From positions 62,001-126,000 of the forward strand of contig NZ_SZZM01000003.1 of assembly GCF_005281615.1 (NCBI RefSeq): DNA of 64,000 bases, given 5' to 3'. The notes under the pieces were generated by a model. The model saw nothing but the letters and a program-made list of their open reading frames with translations. It did not search any database and was not told the origin of the DNA. The DNA is from Rhodoligotrophos defluvii. GTDB taxonomy: Bacteria > Pseudomonadota > Alphaproteobacteria > Rhizobiales > Im1. The translations under genes were made by a program, and so were the position numbers. The stretch's first letter is position 1, and each line of letters begins with the position of its first letter. This document shows positions 28,880 through 38,055 of this stretch, in pieces.

Positions 28880-29326
28880 ATGAAAACATCGGAGACGGCA
28901 AGCCCATCGGAAACGCCGCTGAGCCAGGACCTGCTTCACGCGGCGCGGTACTACCTGGGCGACCGGAAGAGCCTGATCGCCCTAGCGGTCGTGATCGCCA
29001 TCACGGGCGCGGCCCTGAACTGGAGCTGGCTCGTGGCGGCCGGCTTTGTACCCCTGCTCCTGGGCGCACTCCCTTGCCTCGCTATGTGCGCCCTCGGCCT
29101 GTGCATGAACCAGATGGCAGGCAAATCCTGCTCCGCCGGGACGAACGCCGCAAAGAGCGCCGCGCCGGGCGAGCCTCCCTCACCCCAAGTTCTTCCGGCC
29201 ACTGCCGCCAAGGTGGAACGCATCGAACCGATCCACGATACGCCGGCCCGGCCGGGCGACATAACCGCCGCCGATGGGAAGACGGCGGACTTCGTGCAAA
29301 TCCCAACCCCAGACGAAAGGAGATGA
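28880..29326 (+). CDS. Small membrane protein with CxxxxC helix
   Basis: 148 residues with two membrane helices: LIALAVVIAITGAALNW and [29 protein letters not shown]. The second carries CLAMCALGLC and is followed by GKSCSAGTNAA, a cysteine-rich face, then a soluble tail of about 70 residues. No named family is recognised with confidence. The ATG has CAGGAGAAAG before it. The context is periplasmic copper and thiol chemistry; the cysteines may bind metal. Confidence 0.68.
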   Translation: MKTSETASPSETPLSQDLLHAARYYLGDRKSLIALAVVIAITGAALNWSWLVAAGFVPLLLGALPCLAMCALGLCMNQMAGKSCSAGTNAAKSAAPGEPPSPQVLPATAAKVERIEPIHDTPARPGDITAADGKTADFVQIPTPDERR

Positions 29327-29327
29327 C

Positions 29328-29654
29328 ATGCGTCCGAATCTTAAAAGCCTTCTCGCGGCCTCGACCCTGCTTGCCGGGCTCGTCGCTGCGCCCGCCCTTT
29401 ACGCCCAGAACGAGCCCGCCGCCCCGCAGAGCCCAATGCTGGGCCAAGGCGGCACGCAAGGCGGCCCAGGCATGATGGGCCAAGGCGGCATGATGCAGGG
29501 TGGCCAAGGCATGATGAACATGATGGGCCAGATGAGCGAGATGATGGAGACCTGCAACGAGATGATGAAAGGCATGATGGCGAACCGCGGTTCGCAGCGG
29601 CCGGACGAGCAGTTGCAGGACCGCGAACCGGGGCAGCCGGAGAACAGAGGCTGA
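29328..29654 (+). CDS. Secreted Met/Gly-rich protein
   Basis: 108 residues. Signal peptide (LAASTLLAGLVAAPALYA), then a Met/Gln/Gly-rich body: GGPGMMGQGGMMQGG and MMNMMGQMSEMMETC, with a basic and acidic tail. ATG 29328 follows AAGGAG and begins only two bases after the previous stop. Met clusters of this sort bind Cu(I) in the periplasm, which fits the operon; the exact job is unknown. Confidence 0.72.
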   Translation: MRPNLKSLLAASTLLAGLVAAPALYAQNEPAAPQSPMLGQGGTQGGPGMMGQGGMMQGGQGMMNMMGQMSEMMETCNEMMKGMMANRGSQRPDEQLQDREPGQPENRG

Positions 29655-29729
29655 CCAGGGACAGGATCGGCCGTCGGCCGGGCGTACAACGCCCGCCGGC
29701 GGTCCGTCCGCTGCTCCAGGATCAGGGAT

Positions 29730-30419
29730 ATGGAAATGAAGGGTATCCAGGCATTCGTTCTGGGCCTCGCATTGGCGGTAACGGCGACGTCGCTCGGCGC
29801 GGCCCACACGCTGGAGGAGCTCCAGGAGCAACTCGGCGAGCGGGAGGTCTATTTCCAGCCGATCGACCGCGAAGCCCCGAGTTTCCGGCTTGAAAATCCG
29901 GACGGTCGGGAGGTCGGCCTCGAAGATCTCCGCGGCAAGGTGGTCGTTCTGCACTTCATCTATACGAGCTGCCCAGACGTCTGCCCGCTCCATGCCGAGC
30001 GCATCGCCGAGATTCAGGCGATGATCAATCAGACGCCGATGCGGGATCTGGTCCAGTTCGTCACGATCACGACAGACCCGGAGAGCGACACGGCCGAGAT
30101 CATGCGTGCATACGGCCAGGCACACGGCCTCGATCCGGTGAACTGGGTCTTCCTCACCAGCGGGCCGGACGAGCCGGAGGCGACGCGCGCCCTGGCGGAA
30201 CGCTTCGGGCACAAGTTCACCAAGACCGAGGACGGCTATCAGATCCATGGCGTCGTGACGCACGTTATCGACGGCGAGGGTCGCTGGCGGGCCAACTTCC
30301 ACGGGCTGAAGTTCGACCCGACGAGCCTCGTCGTCTTCGTGAACGCCCTGACCAACGTCAATACGCCCCACGGGCATCGCGAGCAGAGTCTCTGGGACAA
30401 AGTGCGCGCGCCGTTCTGA
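29730..30419 (+). CDS. SCO1/SenC family copper chaperone
   Basis: 229 residues: N-terminal signal helix, then a thioredoxin-like SCO fold. Copper ligands are CPDVC (Cys81 and Cys85 in YTSCPDVCPLHAERI) and a His in GVVTHVIDGEG (near residue 178). SCO proteins insert copper into cytochrome oxidase subunit II or act in periplasmic redox control. The 75-base gap before it is free of genes. With TlpA-type thioredoxins upstream and CcdA downstream it completes a copper-insertion and thiol-reduction set. Confidence 0.93.
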   Translation: MEMKGIQAFVLGLALAVTATSLGAAHTLEELQEQLGEREVYFQPIDREAPSFRLENPDGREVGLEDLRGKVVVLHFIYTSCPDVCPLHAERIAEIQAMINQTPMRDLVQFVTITTDPESDTAEIMRAYGQAHGLDPVNWVFLTSGPDEPEATRALAERFGHKFTKTEDGYQIHGVVTHVIDGEGRWRANFHGLKFDPTSLVVFVNALTNVNTPHGHREQSLWDKVRAPF

Positions 30420-30581
30420 CCCCGGCATCTCCAACGCTCGATCAAGCCGGATGGTAGCCGGGCGGGAGACGCAGAGCCCATGAAGTGCCGGCACGGTGCA
30501 CCTTCGGAAGGGTTGTCACCGTTAGGAATCTGGAGGCGAGCCGCAGGTAACCGGTCCGATGCGTGGAAAGGCAGGAGGATC

Positions 30582-33113
30582 ATGACGGAGAAGAGGGATA
30601 CGGCCATCGTCACCGGCAGCAGCGGCTTCATTGGCCGGGCGATCGTGGCCCGGCTCGCCGAGCGCTACAATGTTGTCGGGCTCGATCTGCACGAGCCTGC
30701 AGAGCTGCCACCCTCCGCGACCTTCGAGCGGATCGACCTCACCTCCGACGACAGTGTCCACGAAGCGCTGGCGCGGGTACGCGAGCGCGCCGGCGCCCGG
30801 ATCGCCTCGGTCATCCACCTCGCGGCGTACTTCAATCTCACGGGCGAGCCGGACCCAAAGTACGAGGCGATCACAGTGCGCGGCACCGAGCGGCTGCTGC
30901 GCGAGGTGCAATCCTTCGAGGTGGAGCAGTTCGTCTTCGCCAGCACCATGCTCGTGCACGCGGCGGGCGAACCCGGCGAGCAGATCGACGAGGAGCGGCC
31001 GCTCGACCCGAAGCTGCCTTATCGCGCCTCGAAGATCGAGACGGAGCGGCTGATCCACGAGCAGCGTGGCCGGATCCCGGTCGTCTATCTTCGTCCGGCC
31101 GGCGTCTATGACGACAGCTGCCATAACCCCTTCCTCGCCCGCCAGATCGCCCGCATCTACGAGCGTAACCCGAAGGGCCACGTCTATCCCGGAGACCTCC
31201 GAACGGGGCAGTCGTTTCTGCACCTCGACGATCTGGTGAACGCCGTCTCTCGGGCGGTCGAATGCCGGTCCCGGCTCCCGCCCGAGTTGCCACTCCTGCT
31301 CGGCGAACCGGACGTGACGGGCTACGGCGAGCTACAGAACGAGATCGGCCGGCTCACCCACGGCGAGGACTGGGAGACACGGGAGGTACCGAAGCCGCTC
31401 GCCAAGGCCGGGGCTTGGATCGAGGAGGACGTGCTCGGCGAGGATCCGTTCATCCGGTCCTGGATGGTCGACATCGCCGACGACCATTACGCCCTCGACA
31501 TCACCCGCGCCCGGACCCTGCTCGGCTGGGAAACGAAGCACAATCTTCGTGCCGCATTGCCGAAGATGATCGGGGCGCTCAAGGACGATCCGGTCGGCTG
31601 GTACAAGGCGAACAAGCTGAATGCCGCCAAGGTGGTGGGCGGCGGCGGCGCCAAGGCGCCCGAGGAAGAGCATGGCGCCGGCCACGAGAAGCACATGCAC
31701 GAGCACATGGACGCGATGGCGGCCATGCGGATGCGGATGCTCTGGGTGCATTTCGCGGTGATCGGGCTTGGTGCCTGGCTCCTGACCAGCCCCTTCCAGT
31801 TCGCGCTGTTCGATCCGGCCGCGGCGCAAGCCGTCCGCGATGTCACGCACGAGCGAAACCTGTGGGACCCGGCGCTGCGCAACACGCTCACCGGCTGGAG
31901 CGACATCATCAGTGGTCTGCTCCTGATGCTGTTCGGTGCGCTCGCTCTCAATCCCCGCTTCAAGTGGGCGCAGTGGGGCACGACCTGCATCGGCCTGTGG
32001 CTGCTGTTCGCGCCCTTGCTGTTCTGGACCCCGAGCGCCGCCGCCTACATGAATGATACGGCCGTGGGCGCGCTGGCGATCACCTTCTCCGTGCTCGTGC
32101 CGATGATGCCGGGCATGAGCCACGAAGGGATGATGGACGAGGGCATTGTACCGCCGGGCTGGAGCTACTCGCCTTCGAGCTGGCTGCAACGCGTGCCAAT
32201 CATCACGCTGGGCTTCTTCGGCTTCCTGATCGCGCGCTATCTCGCCGCCTACCAGTTCGGCCATATCGACGCGGTGTGGGACCCGATCTTCCCGGGCCGG
32301 GAGACCCTGAACGGCACCGAGGACATTGTCACCTCGGACGTGTCGAAGGCGTTTCCGATCTCCGATGCGGGTCTCGGCGCGGTCGCCTACATGCTGGAGA
32401 CGCTGATGGGCGCCATGGGCTCGGCCAAGCGCTGGCGCACCATGCCATGGATGGTGACCTTCTTCTTCATCCTCGTGGTCCCGCTCGGCGCCGTCAGCAT
32501 CGGCTTCATCATCATTCAGCCGATCATGATCGGCACCTATTGCACGCTGTGCCTGGTCCAGGCGTTCGCCATGCTGGTCATGATCCCGCTGGCCATCGAC
32601 GAGGTGGTCGCCATGGGCCAGTACATGGCCCGCAGCATGCGCGCCGGACGGCCATTCATCCGCACCTTCCTCCAGGGCGGCCCGGATGTGGACGATCGGC
32701 CGGATCGGAACCCCGATTTCGGCGCGTCGGTGCCGGCCCAGGCCCGTTCAGCCGTCCTGGGCGTCACCATGCCTTGGACGCTGGTCGCAAGCTGCGTGAT
32801 TGGCGCCTGGCTAATGCTCTCCCGCCTGGTCTTCGACACGCACGGGCTGGTGGCCGACAGCGATCATCTGCTGGGTGCGATGATCATCACGGTCGCGGTC
32901 ATCGCCATGGCCGAGGTCGTGCGGCCCCTGCGCTTCCTCAACGTGCTGTTTGGCATCTGGCTGATTGCGGCTCCGTGGCTGCTGGCCGACGGCCCGTCCG
33001 CGCAAGGCGCCTGGAACGATATCATCGCGGGCGCCGTCGTGATCGCCCTCAGCCTGCCGCGCGGCCGGCGCAGCGAGGAGCACTATGGCTCGTGGGATCG
33101 ATATGTCGTCTGA
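30582..33113 (+). CDS. Fusion: NAD-dependent epimerase/dehydratase, SPW repeats and VKOR domain
   Basis: 843 residues from ATG 30582 (GCAGGAGGA before it); a longer in-frame extension lies in the 5' gap. Order: an extended SDR domain (residues about 1-345; TGSSGFIGRAIV Rossmann loop and YRASKIETERL Tyr/Lys), a His-rich linker (HGAGHEKHMHEHMD), a first SPW membrane pair (about 385-500), a VKOR-like membrane domain with CTLC (Cys654, Cys657), and a second SPW pair (about 730-825; MPWTLV). VKOR domains re-oxidise DsbA-type proteins through quinone. The extra Cys pair of the canonical VKOR loop is not seen, so a partner thioredoxin may be needed. Confidence 0.85.
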   Translation: MTEKRDTAIVTGSSGFIGRAIVARLAERYNVVGLDLHEPAELPPSATFERIDLTSDDSVHEALARVRERAGARIASVIHLAAYFNLTGEPDPKYEAITVRGTERLLREVQSFEVEQFVFASTMLVHAAGEPGEQIDEERPLDPKLPYRASKIETERLIHEQRGRIPVVYLRPAGVYDDSCHNPFLARQIARIYERNPKGHVYPGDLRTGQSFLHLDDLVNAVSRAVECRSRLPPELPLLLGEPDVTGYGELQNEIGRLTHGEDWETREVPKPLAKAGAWIEEDVLGEDPFIRSWMVDIADDHYALDITRARTLLGWETKHNLRAALPKMIGALKDDPVGWYKANKLNAAKVVGGGGAKAPEEEHGAGHEKHMHEHMDAMAAMRMRMLWVHFAVIGLGAWLLTSPFQFALFDPAAAQAVRDVTHERNLWDPALRNTLTGWSDIISGLLLMLFGALALNPRFKWAQWGTTCIGLWLLFAPLLFWTPSAAAYMNDTAVGALAITFSVLVPMMPGMSHEGMMDEGIVPPGWSYSPSSWLQRVPIITLGFFGFLIARYLAAYQFGHIDAVWDPIFPGRETLNGTEDIVTSDVSKAFPISDAGLGAVAYMLETLMGAMGSAKRWRTMPWMVTFFFILVVPLGAVSIGFIIIQPIMIGTYCTLCLVQAFAMLVMIPLAIDEVVAMGQYMARSMRAGRPFIRTFLQGGPDVDDRPDRNPDFGASVPAQARSAVLGVTMPWTLVASCVIGAWLMLSRLVFDTHGLVADSDHLLGAMIITVAVIAMAEVVRPLRFLNVLFGIWLIAAPWLLADGPSAQGAWNDIIAGAVVIALSLPRGRRSEEHYGSWDRYVV

Positions 33114-33675
33114 CGCGCAATCGAGGCTCGGCCCTACAGCCGGGCAACATGCCGGGCCGATATCGGAAGCGGATGTACGGCAGCCTCTCGCAACGCCCGC
33201 CAAGCAGGCATCGGGTTTCTGGCACGCCGTGCTGCGCCGCTATCTTGCTTTCGTCGCCGTCGCGAGCTTGGCCTGGGAGTTTCTGCACCTGCCGCTCTAC
33301 ACGATCTGGACGGAGGGCAACACGCAAGAGCTGATCTTCACCGCCGTGCATTGCGCCGGGGGCGACGTGCTGATCGCCGGCGCCGCTCTCGTCCTGGCAT
33401 TGCTTTTGGTCGGGAATCCTGGCTGGCCGGCTCGGGGGTTTGGGCGAGTCGCGGCGCTCACAGTGGCCTTTGGCGTGGCCTATACGATCTTCAGCGAATG
33501 GCTGAATATCGTCGTGCGGGAAACTTGGGCCTATTCCGACCTGATGCCGGTCATTCCCGTCATCGATGCCGGCCTGTCGCCGATCGCCCAATGGGTTCTC
33601 ATCCCAGTCGTCGGATTCTGGTGGGCGCGCCGGGTCGTCCTGCCGACGGACAGCCGGCAGAGGGTCCCGGCATGA
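33103..33675 (+). CDS. Integral membrane protein of unknown function, copy 1
   Basis: 190 residues from ATG 33103 (an upstream ATG at 33085 is inside the previous gene). Four membrane helices. Key runs: AWEFLHLPLYTIW in helix 1, YTIFSEWLNIV, and WAYSDLMPVIPVIDAGLSPI followed by QWVLIPVVGFWW. The next gene codes a protein with matching runs, so the two are paralogues in tandem. The 11-base overlap with the fusion gene suggests coupling. No known family named. Confidence 0.75.
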   Translation: MSSDAQSRLGPTAGQHAGPISEADVRQPLATPAKQASGFWHAVLRRYLAFVAVASLAWEFLHLPLYTIWTEGNTQELIFTAVHCAGGDVLIAGAALVLALLLVGNPGWPARGFGRVAALTVAFGVAYTIFSEWLNIVVRETWAYSDLMPVIPVIDAGLSPIAQWVLIPVVGFWWARRVVLPTDSRQRVPA

Positions 33676-33730
33676 TCGGGTTGGGCGGCTCTCTGCGCCG
33701 TTTCGTCGACACGCGGAGGTGAATGTGGCG

Positions 33731-34129
33731 ATGTTCGGCTTCCTCCTGAACTATCCCTGGGAGTTCCTGCAGGCGCCCCTCTATCAAGGAATGGCCGACG
33801 CTCCGCATTGGCAGGCCGTGAAGACCTGCACGCGCGCAGCATTGGGCGATGCAGTGATTCTTGTGGTGGCTTTCTGGGGAATCGCAGCAACGGCAGGGTC
33901 AAGGCGATGGGTTCTGAGACCGCGCCTCGGCCAAGTCACCGGCTTCGGCGGGATCGGGCTCGCGATCACCATGGTGGTCGAGCACTTGGCGACCGGCCCG
34001 TTGGATCAGTGGGACTACGCGGAGGCGATGCCGATGATTCCGCTTCTGGGCATCGGAGTCGCGCCGCTGCTCCAGTGGGTCCTTCTGCCGCCGCTCGCGG
34101 CGTGGTTCGTTCGGCGTCAATTGACATGA
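33731..34129 (+). CDS. Integral membrane protein of unknown function, copy 2
   Basis: 132 residues from ATG 33731, which has GGAGGTGA about 8 bases ahead; GTG 33725 or 33719 are alternatives. It matches the preceding protein: YPWEFLQAPLYQGM with AWEFLHLPLYTIW, and WDYAEAMPMIPLLGIGVAPL-QWVLLPPLAAWFV with its MPVIPVIDAGLSPI run. It is shorter at the N-terminus than copy 1. Function unknown; operon with SDR-VKOR and CcdA suggests a role at the redox-active membrane. Confidence 0.72.
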   Translation: MFGFLLNYPWEFLQAPLYQGMADAPHWQAVKTCTRAALGDAVILVVAFWGIAATAGSRRWVLRPRLGQVTGFGGIGLAITMVVEHLATGPLDQWDYAEAMPMIPLLGIGVAPLLQWVLLPPLAAWFVRRQLT

Positions 34130-34175
34130 GTGGCCTAAAGGCGCCGCACATCGCTCGCAGGAGATCGGATTCAGT

Positions 34176-34919
34176 GTGACGTCTGATATTTCGAACCTAA
34201 GCATGCTCGCCGTCTTCGCCGCGGGGATCGTCTCCTTCCTCTCACCCTGTGTGCTCCCGCTGGTTCCGGGTTACCTGTCCTACATAACGGGCCAGTCGCT
34301 GAACGCCGGCGAAGCCCGGGAGGGCCTCCACGGCAAACTGGCGCCTCTGTGGCTCAGCATGTTTTTCGTTCTCGGCTTTTCTACGGTGTTCGTCGCCCTC
34401 GGAGCGAGCGCCACGGCGATTAGCCGATGGCTGCTGGCCTACAGATATGAGGCCAATATCCTTGGTGGCGCCATCGTCATGCTCTTTGGCCTTTTCACGA
34501 CGGGTCTCGTGAACGTCGGCTGGTTACAGCGCGACCTGCGATTCCATCCCGACATGGCAGGCGGGCGTCCCATTCCGGCATACATCCTGGGCGTGGCGTT
34601 CGCCTTCGGCTGGACGCCCTGCATCGGGCCGATTCTGGGTGCCATCCTGACCGTCAGCGCCATGTCGTCGGCGGTCTCGAACGGCGTCGCCCTGCTTGGC
34701 GTGTACTCGCTCGGGCTCGGGCTTCCGTTCATAGTCTCGGCGCTCTTCACCGACCGGATACTCAGTCGTTTGAAGGCAATGCGACGCACCGGGCGGATCC
34801 TCCAGATCGGCGCGGGCGCAGTCATGGTGCTGATGGGGATCGCGATGATCACGGGAAAGCTGTCCGAATTCTCCTATTGGCTGCTCGACACCTTCCCAGG
34901 TCTGGCGCGCATCGGGTGA
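34176..34919 (+). CDS. ccdA: Cytochrome c biogenesis/thiol transport protein CcdA
   Basis: 247 residues with six membrane helices, the CcdA family size. Redox Cys are in FLSPCVLPLVPGYLSYITG (Cys25) and FGWTPCIGPILGAIL (Cys149), both in the typical P-C-P setting. CcdA passes reducing power from cytoplasmic thioredoxin to periplasmic proteins such as TlpA and CcmG, two of which are coded upstream. Start is GTG 34176. It is the last gene of the redox run; the 273 bases after it (34920-35192) show no gene and face the end of the defence cluster. Confidence 0.94.
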   Translation: MTSDISNLSMLAVFAAGIVSFLSPCVLPLVPGYLSYITGQSLNAGEAREGLHGKLAPLWLSMFFVLGFSTVFVALGASATAISRWLLAYRYEANILGGAIVMLFGLFTTGLVNVGWLQRDLRFHPDMAGGRPIPAYILGVAFAFGWTPCIGPILGAILTVSAMSSAVSNGVALLGVYSLGLGLPFIVSALFTDRILSRLKAMRRTGRILQIGAGAVMVLMGIAMITGKLSEFSYWLLDTFPGLARIG

Positions 34920-35192
34920 CCAGCGGTGATCCCGTCGGAGCGGCGTACCAAGACAGTCGCCGATTTCGGGCCAGCTCATGGATACCGACAGGGGGTTCGG
35001 CTTCTGTCCGCGACGAGCGGCATGTCGCGATAGCATCAGCCGGAAGGAGGCGACCTCTCCTGCGCCGTCTTGCGTCCCAGGATAACTATCTGGTCTTGCG
35101 CCGCGTCGTTTACCTCACCCGAAATCCAAGCATCGGCGATCTCCTGCGTACTGCAGACGCGCCGAATGGTGATCACTGAGGCATCCCGGCGT

Positions 35193-35927
35193 TCAGCCTC
35201 CGTTAGCGGTCAGCCCTCTCAGATTCTCGCGCAGCTGCCGATCCACGGCGTCAGGCGGTTCGGACCAAAGCTGTGCCAATGTCTCGACTGCCCTCACTAC
35301 GTCCCACGGCCAGGCTGCCCGCCCGTCGATCTGAGCGAAAGGCCCGTCCGACTCCGTAAGCACGCGTTCCCGCGGCATCTTCAGCACAAGCTGCCGTCCT
35401 TTGTCCCCTGAGAGCATCGCCGGGCCTACGCTGAACCAGCATCCCAAATCGACAGCGCGCGTGAGTTCCCGCTGAGTGCCTGAGAACCAATGCAGGACTG
35501 GCGTTCCTGCATCGGGATGAGCAGAGAGCCCATCGAGCACCGCTGTAGTGGCTCGACGGCTGTGCAGCGTCATGATCCGTCCGCCAGCCCGCTCGCACAG
35601 CTCGAGGATTCTGGTGAAAACACGTTGTTGGTCCGGCCAGTGGCGCCGATACTCGGGCACACCATCGAGGCCGATCTCTCCCACATAGCGAACCCGGGGC
35701 AGCAGCTCCTCGAACAGGGCGAGCTCCGCCTTGCGCTCGTGGGCGATCTGCGGGTGCAGCCCGAGCGCCGTCTGGATCCTCGGCGCGCCCTCCGTCAACG
35801 CCGCTGTCCCTGCCCAGGCGGACGGCGTGGTTGTGACCGAGAGGACGTAAAGATTCCGCGCGATGCACTCGCGCGCGGCCGCGTGCGGGTCGGGGTAAAG
35901 ATCGAGATGCGCATGGAAGTCGATCAC
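35193..35927 (-). CDS. qatD: QatD, TatD-like hydrolase of the Qat defence system
   Basis: 244 residues from a GTG that overlaps the qatC stop by 4 bases (GTGA). TatD-type metal-dependent hydrolase: the HxH motif in VIDFHAHLD, TALGLHPQIA, GEIGLDGVPEY, MTLHSRRA and VLTESDGPF. TatD proteins are 3'-5' DNases or phosphoesterases. As the fourth gene after qatA, qatB and qatC it completes the Qat anti-phage set known from other bacteria, where QatD is needed for defence. The ribosome site is inside qatC. Confidence 0.9.
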   Translation of the reverse strand: MIDFHAHLDLYPDPHAAARECIARNLYVLSVTTTPSAWAGTAALTEGAPRIQTALGLHPQIAHERKAELALFEELLPRVRYVGEIGLDGVPEYRRHWPDQQRVFTRILELCERAGGRIMTLHSRRATTAVLDGLSAHPDAGTPVLHWFSGTQRELTRAVDLGCWFSVGPAMLSGDKGRQLVLKMPRERVLTESDGPFAQIDGRAAWPWDVVRAVETLAQLWSEPPDAVDRQLRENLRGLTANGG

Positions 35928-37201
35928 GTGACGCCATAAGCCTCGTGCAGAGTGTGAAGCTCCGCCATACCCCGTTTGAGCATGGCGAGCAGCGCCGCGC
36001 GATCTCCGATCAAAGGCGACGCCAGCGCGTGACCGAGCCATGTCTCGATACCATCGGCCCGGGCGGCCGCGAGGGCGATCGCGACGGAGCGGACGTCGTC
36101 AAAGCTCGAATGGTCTGCGTCGTTACGGCCTAGCGGCTCATAGACATAGTCGGTAGTATCCGGAATGCCTCCCCACGCGAGGAAGGCCGCTCGCCGCACT
36201 TGACAGGGCACGCAGCGTCCGCACTGACGATAGTTGAAGCGCTGGAAGCGGCCGCAGCTCGTGGACCGGACCGCCTCGGCCTTCAACAGCGTCTGGTCCG
36301 CGCACTCCCGTAGCATCTCGCCCTTGGTTTTGGCGCCATAGGGATTCGCGATCCCCACGCGCAAATCCGCAGCGTCGAGCACACGTTGCAGCCGCCCGAG
36401 GAACTCCGGGTGCGCCGTGCGCGTGCTCAGACTACCAAGACGGCCGCCGGTGAGCGGCGGATTGACCGCGATAAACCCATTCTCACACACGTAGAGGGGC
36501 ACCCGATCGCCATCGTGGTAGCGCTGAAGCGCTGTCGCGGCGAGTACGCCAAAGGCGATGAAGATCAGCGATCGAGCCCGCTGAGAGGATTCCTGAGCCC
36601 CGGGCGAGCTCGCATTGTGGTTTAGCTGAAGATGACCAAGTCCGCCGCCGATGCGGGCGGCGAAGTCCACCTGCTTGTCGGCATCGCCGCGCACCGTCTG
36701 GCTAATCGCGAACGGCCTCCGGCCCGCGGCGGCGAGATCAATTGCGCCCACAAGACTGTCGAGCCCACCTGAGAGCAAGACCACGCAATCTTCCGGCGGC
36801 CGCACCGGATCGCGCGGTTGCGCAGTCTGCACGCCGCCTTCATGGAAGCGCAGCGTCCAACGATCCGTCGTCAGGAATGCCAGAGCCTCGGCAAGGGGCC
36901 TAGCCTGTCCCGCCCAGAACGGTGCGTCCGCTACCGCGATGTCGAGCTCGATCTCGCGGGTCCAACCGTCCGGGCTTTGGTCGCGGAGCGCCGCGAGGTC
37001 CGCTGTGACGACGCTGAGCGCGATGGACAGCAGATCCCAGGCCCTTGGAGCACATTCAAGGCGCCTGCGCTGGATCTCGTATCTCGCCGCATCACCCGCG
37101 CTTCCCTGGCCTTCCGACCGCGCCTGTCCGTAAAGGATTACCCGCAAGGCGCTGTCACTGCCGGGCAACCCAAAATCATCGGGGCCGCATACGAGCCTCA
37201 T
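35924..37201 (-). CDS. qatC: QatC, QueC-like protein of the Qat defence system
   Basis: 425 residues. The central part is a QueC-like PP-loop ATPase (VLLSGGLDSLVGAI, residues 141-154) and a zinc knuckle (CGRFQRF...CGRCVPCQ, about residues 316-334). QueC makes 7-cyano-7-deazaguanine; QatC is a defence relative that may modify protein or another target. The N-terminal 130 residues are a separate domain. It overlaps both qatB and qatD by 4 bases. The identification rests mainly on the fixed four-gene order. Confidence 0.9.
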   Translation of the reverse strand: MRLVCGPDDFGLPGSDSALRVILYGQARSEGQGSAGDAARYEIQRRRLECAPRAWDLLSIALSVVTADLAALRDQSPDGWTREIELDIAVADAPFWAGQARPLAEALAFLTTDRWTLRFHEGGVQTAQPRDPVRPPEDCVVLLSGGLDSLVGAIDLAAAGRRPFAISQTVRGDADKQVDFAARIGGGLGHLQLNHNASSPGAQESSQRARSLIFIAFGVLAATALQRYHDGDRVPLYVCENGFIAVNPPLTGGRLGSLSTRTAHPEFLGRLQRVLDAADLRVGIANPYGAKTKGEMLRECADQTLLKAEAVRSTSCGRFQRFNYRQCGRCVPCQVRRAAFLAWGGIPDTTDYVYEPLGRNDADHSSFDDVRSVAIALAAARADGIETWLGHALASPLIGDRAALLAMLKRGMAELHTLHEAYGVT

Positions 37202-38055
37202 TCCGCATAGCCCTCGAAGATCTCGAAAGTTTCCTTCAGGGCGTCCCCGACGACTTGGCCGATGCGCCCGCTGGTCAGGGTGCGACCCGCGCCGCGAAGT
37301 TTGCGGAACGACGCCGCCACACTCTGTTTGATGAAGTCCCGCGCCTCCCTCAGCCGGGCCAACGCCGTGGCGGCGCTGGGCGCCTTCTCGATGATAGTTT
37401 TGCCAAGGTCGAGCTCAAACCGCCTGAACACGTCGATCGCGGTGAACCGCTCGATCGCGAAGGCGCGCTGATCCGGGTCTAAGTTCAGCAAGTCGGCATC
37501 CGGGAATCGGGTCAGCAGCTCAGAGAGTGCATCGCGGATCGACGCTCGCTCGGCTTCGGCATCCTGAGTGCCGTCGACCGGACGAACCACCTCGACGACC
37601 GCATCCATGACCTCCTGCGCCGTCCGTCCCGCCAGCAGAACCGGATCGAGCGGACTCCCGGGCGCGGCCGGCTGGCCAGCGGCCACGCTCGCGAGCGCGC
37701 CCCCAAGCGCTCCGGCCGTTGTTGCCGTGCCTCCAAACCGACGGGTCGCAGTCGCCGAGCCGCCATAGCCGGTCCGGACGTAGTGGCCGAGGCCGCGCCG
37801 CAGCTCGCGGCTGTCTCCTGACCGTGCGTAGTCGCCCAGCGCCCGGCGCGCACCAAGGAAGCGGGCTGGTGGGGCGAGCGGTGCCGGTACCGGCGCGCGC
37901 GGCGGTGCTTCCGGCGCTGGGGCCGCAGGCTCGTCAGGGGCTTTGCCTCCGCCCGACTCCGATTCCGGCGACCCTCCGGCGGGCGGGTCCGGCGTCCAAG
38001 ACGGTACCATGGGGACCCCGCCACCCGGCCCCCCACTAGACTGCGACGTTCCCAT
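37198..38055 (-). CDS. qatB: QatB of the Qat defence system
   Basis: 285 residues. A Pro/Gly-rich low-complexity N-terminus (residues 1-70) is followed by an alpha-helical C-terminal part with Ala-rich stretches. The length, N-terminal disorder, and place between qatA and qatC (20-base overlap with qatA and 4-base overlap with qatC) are those of QatB. QatB has no known enzymatic motif; in related work on QatB-QatC the protein is thought to be modified by QatC. Sequence motifs alone would not have named it. Confidence 0.83.
   Translation of the reverse strand: MGTSQSSGGPGGGVPMVPSWTPDPPAGGSPESESGGGKAPDEPAAPAPEAPPRAPVPAPLAPPARFLGARRALGDYARSGDSRELRRGLGHYVRTGYGGSATATRRFGGTATTAGALGGALASVAAGQPAAPGSPLDPVLLAGRTAQEVMDAVVEVVRPVDGTQDAEAERASIRDALSELLTRFPDADLLNLDPDQRAFAIERFTAIDVFRRFELDLGKTIIEKAPSAATALARLREARDFIKQSVAASFRKLRGAGRTLTSGRIGQVVGDALKETFEIFEGYAE

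Noticed and set aside
29082-30494. Minus-strand frame of about 470 codons across the SCO and Met-rich genes
   Set aside because: Opposite real secreted-protein genes with good ribosome-binding sites; His-rich translation is a mirror of the Met-rich codons.
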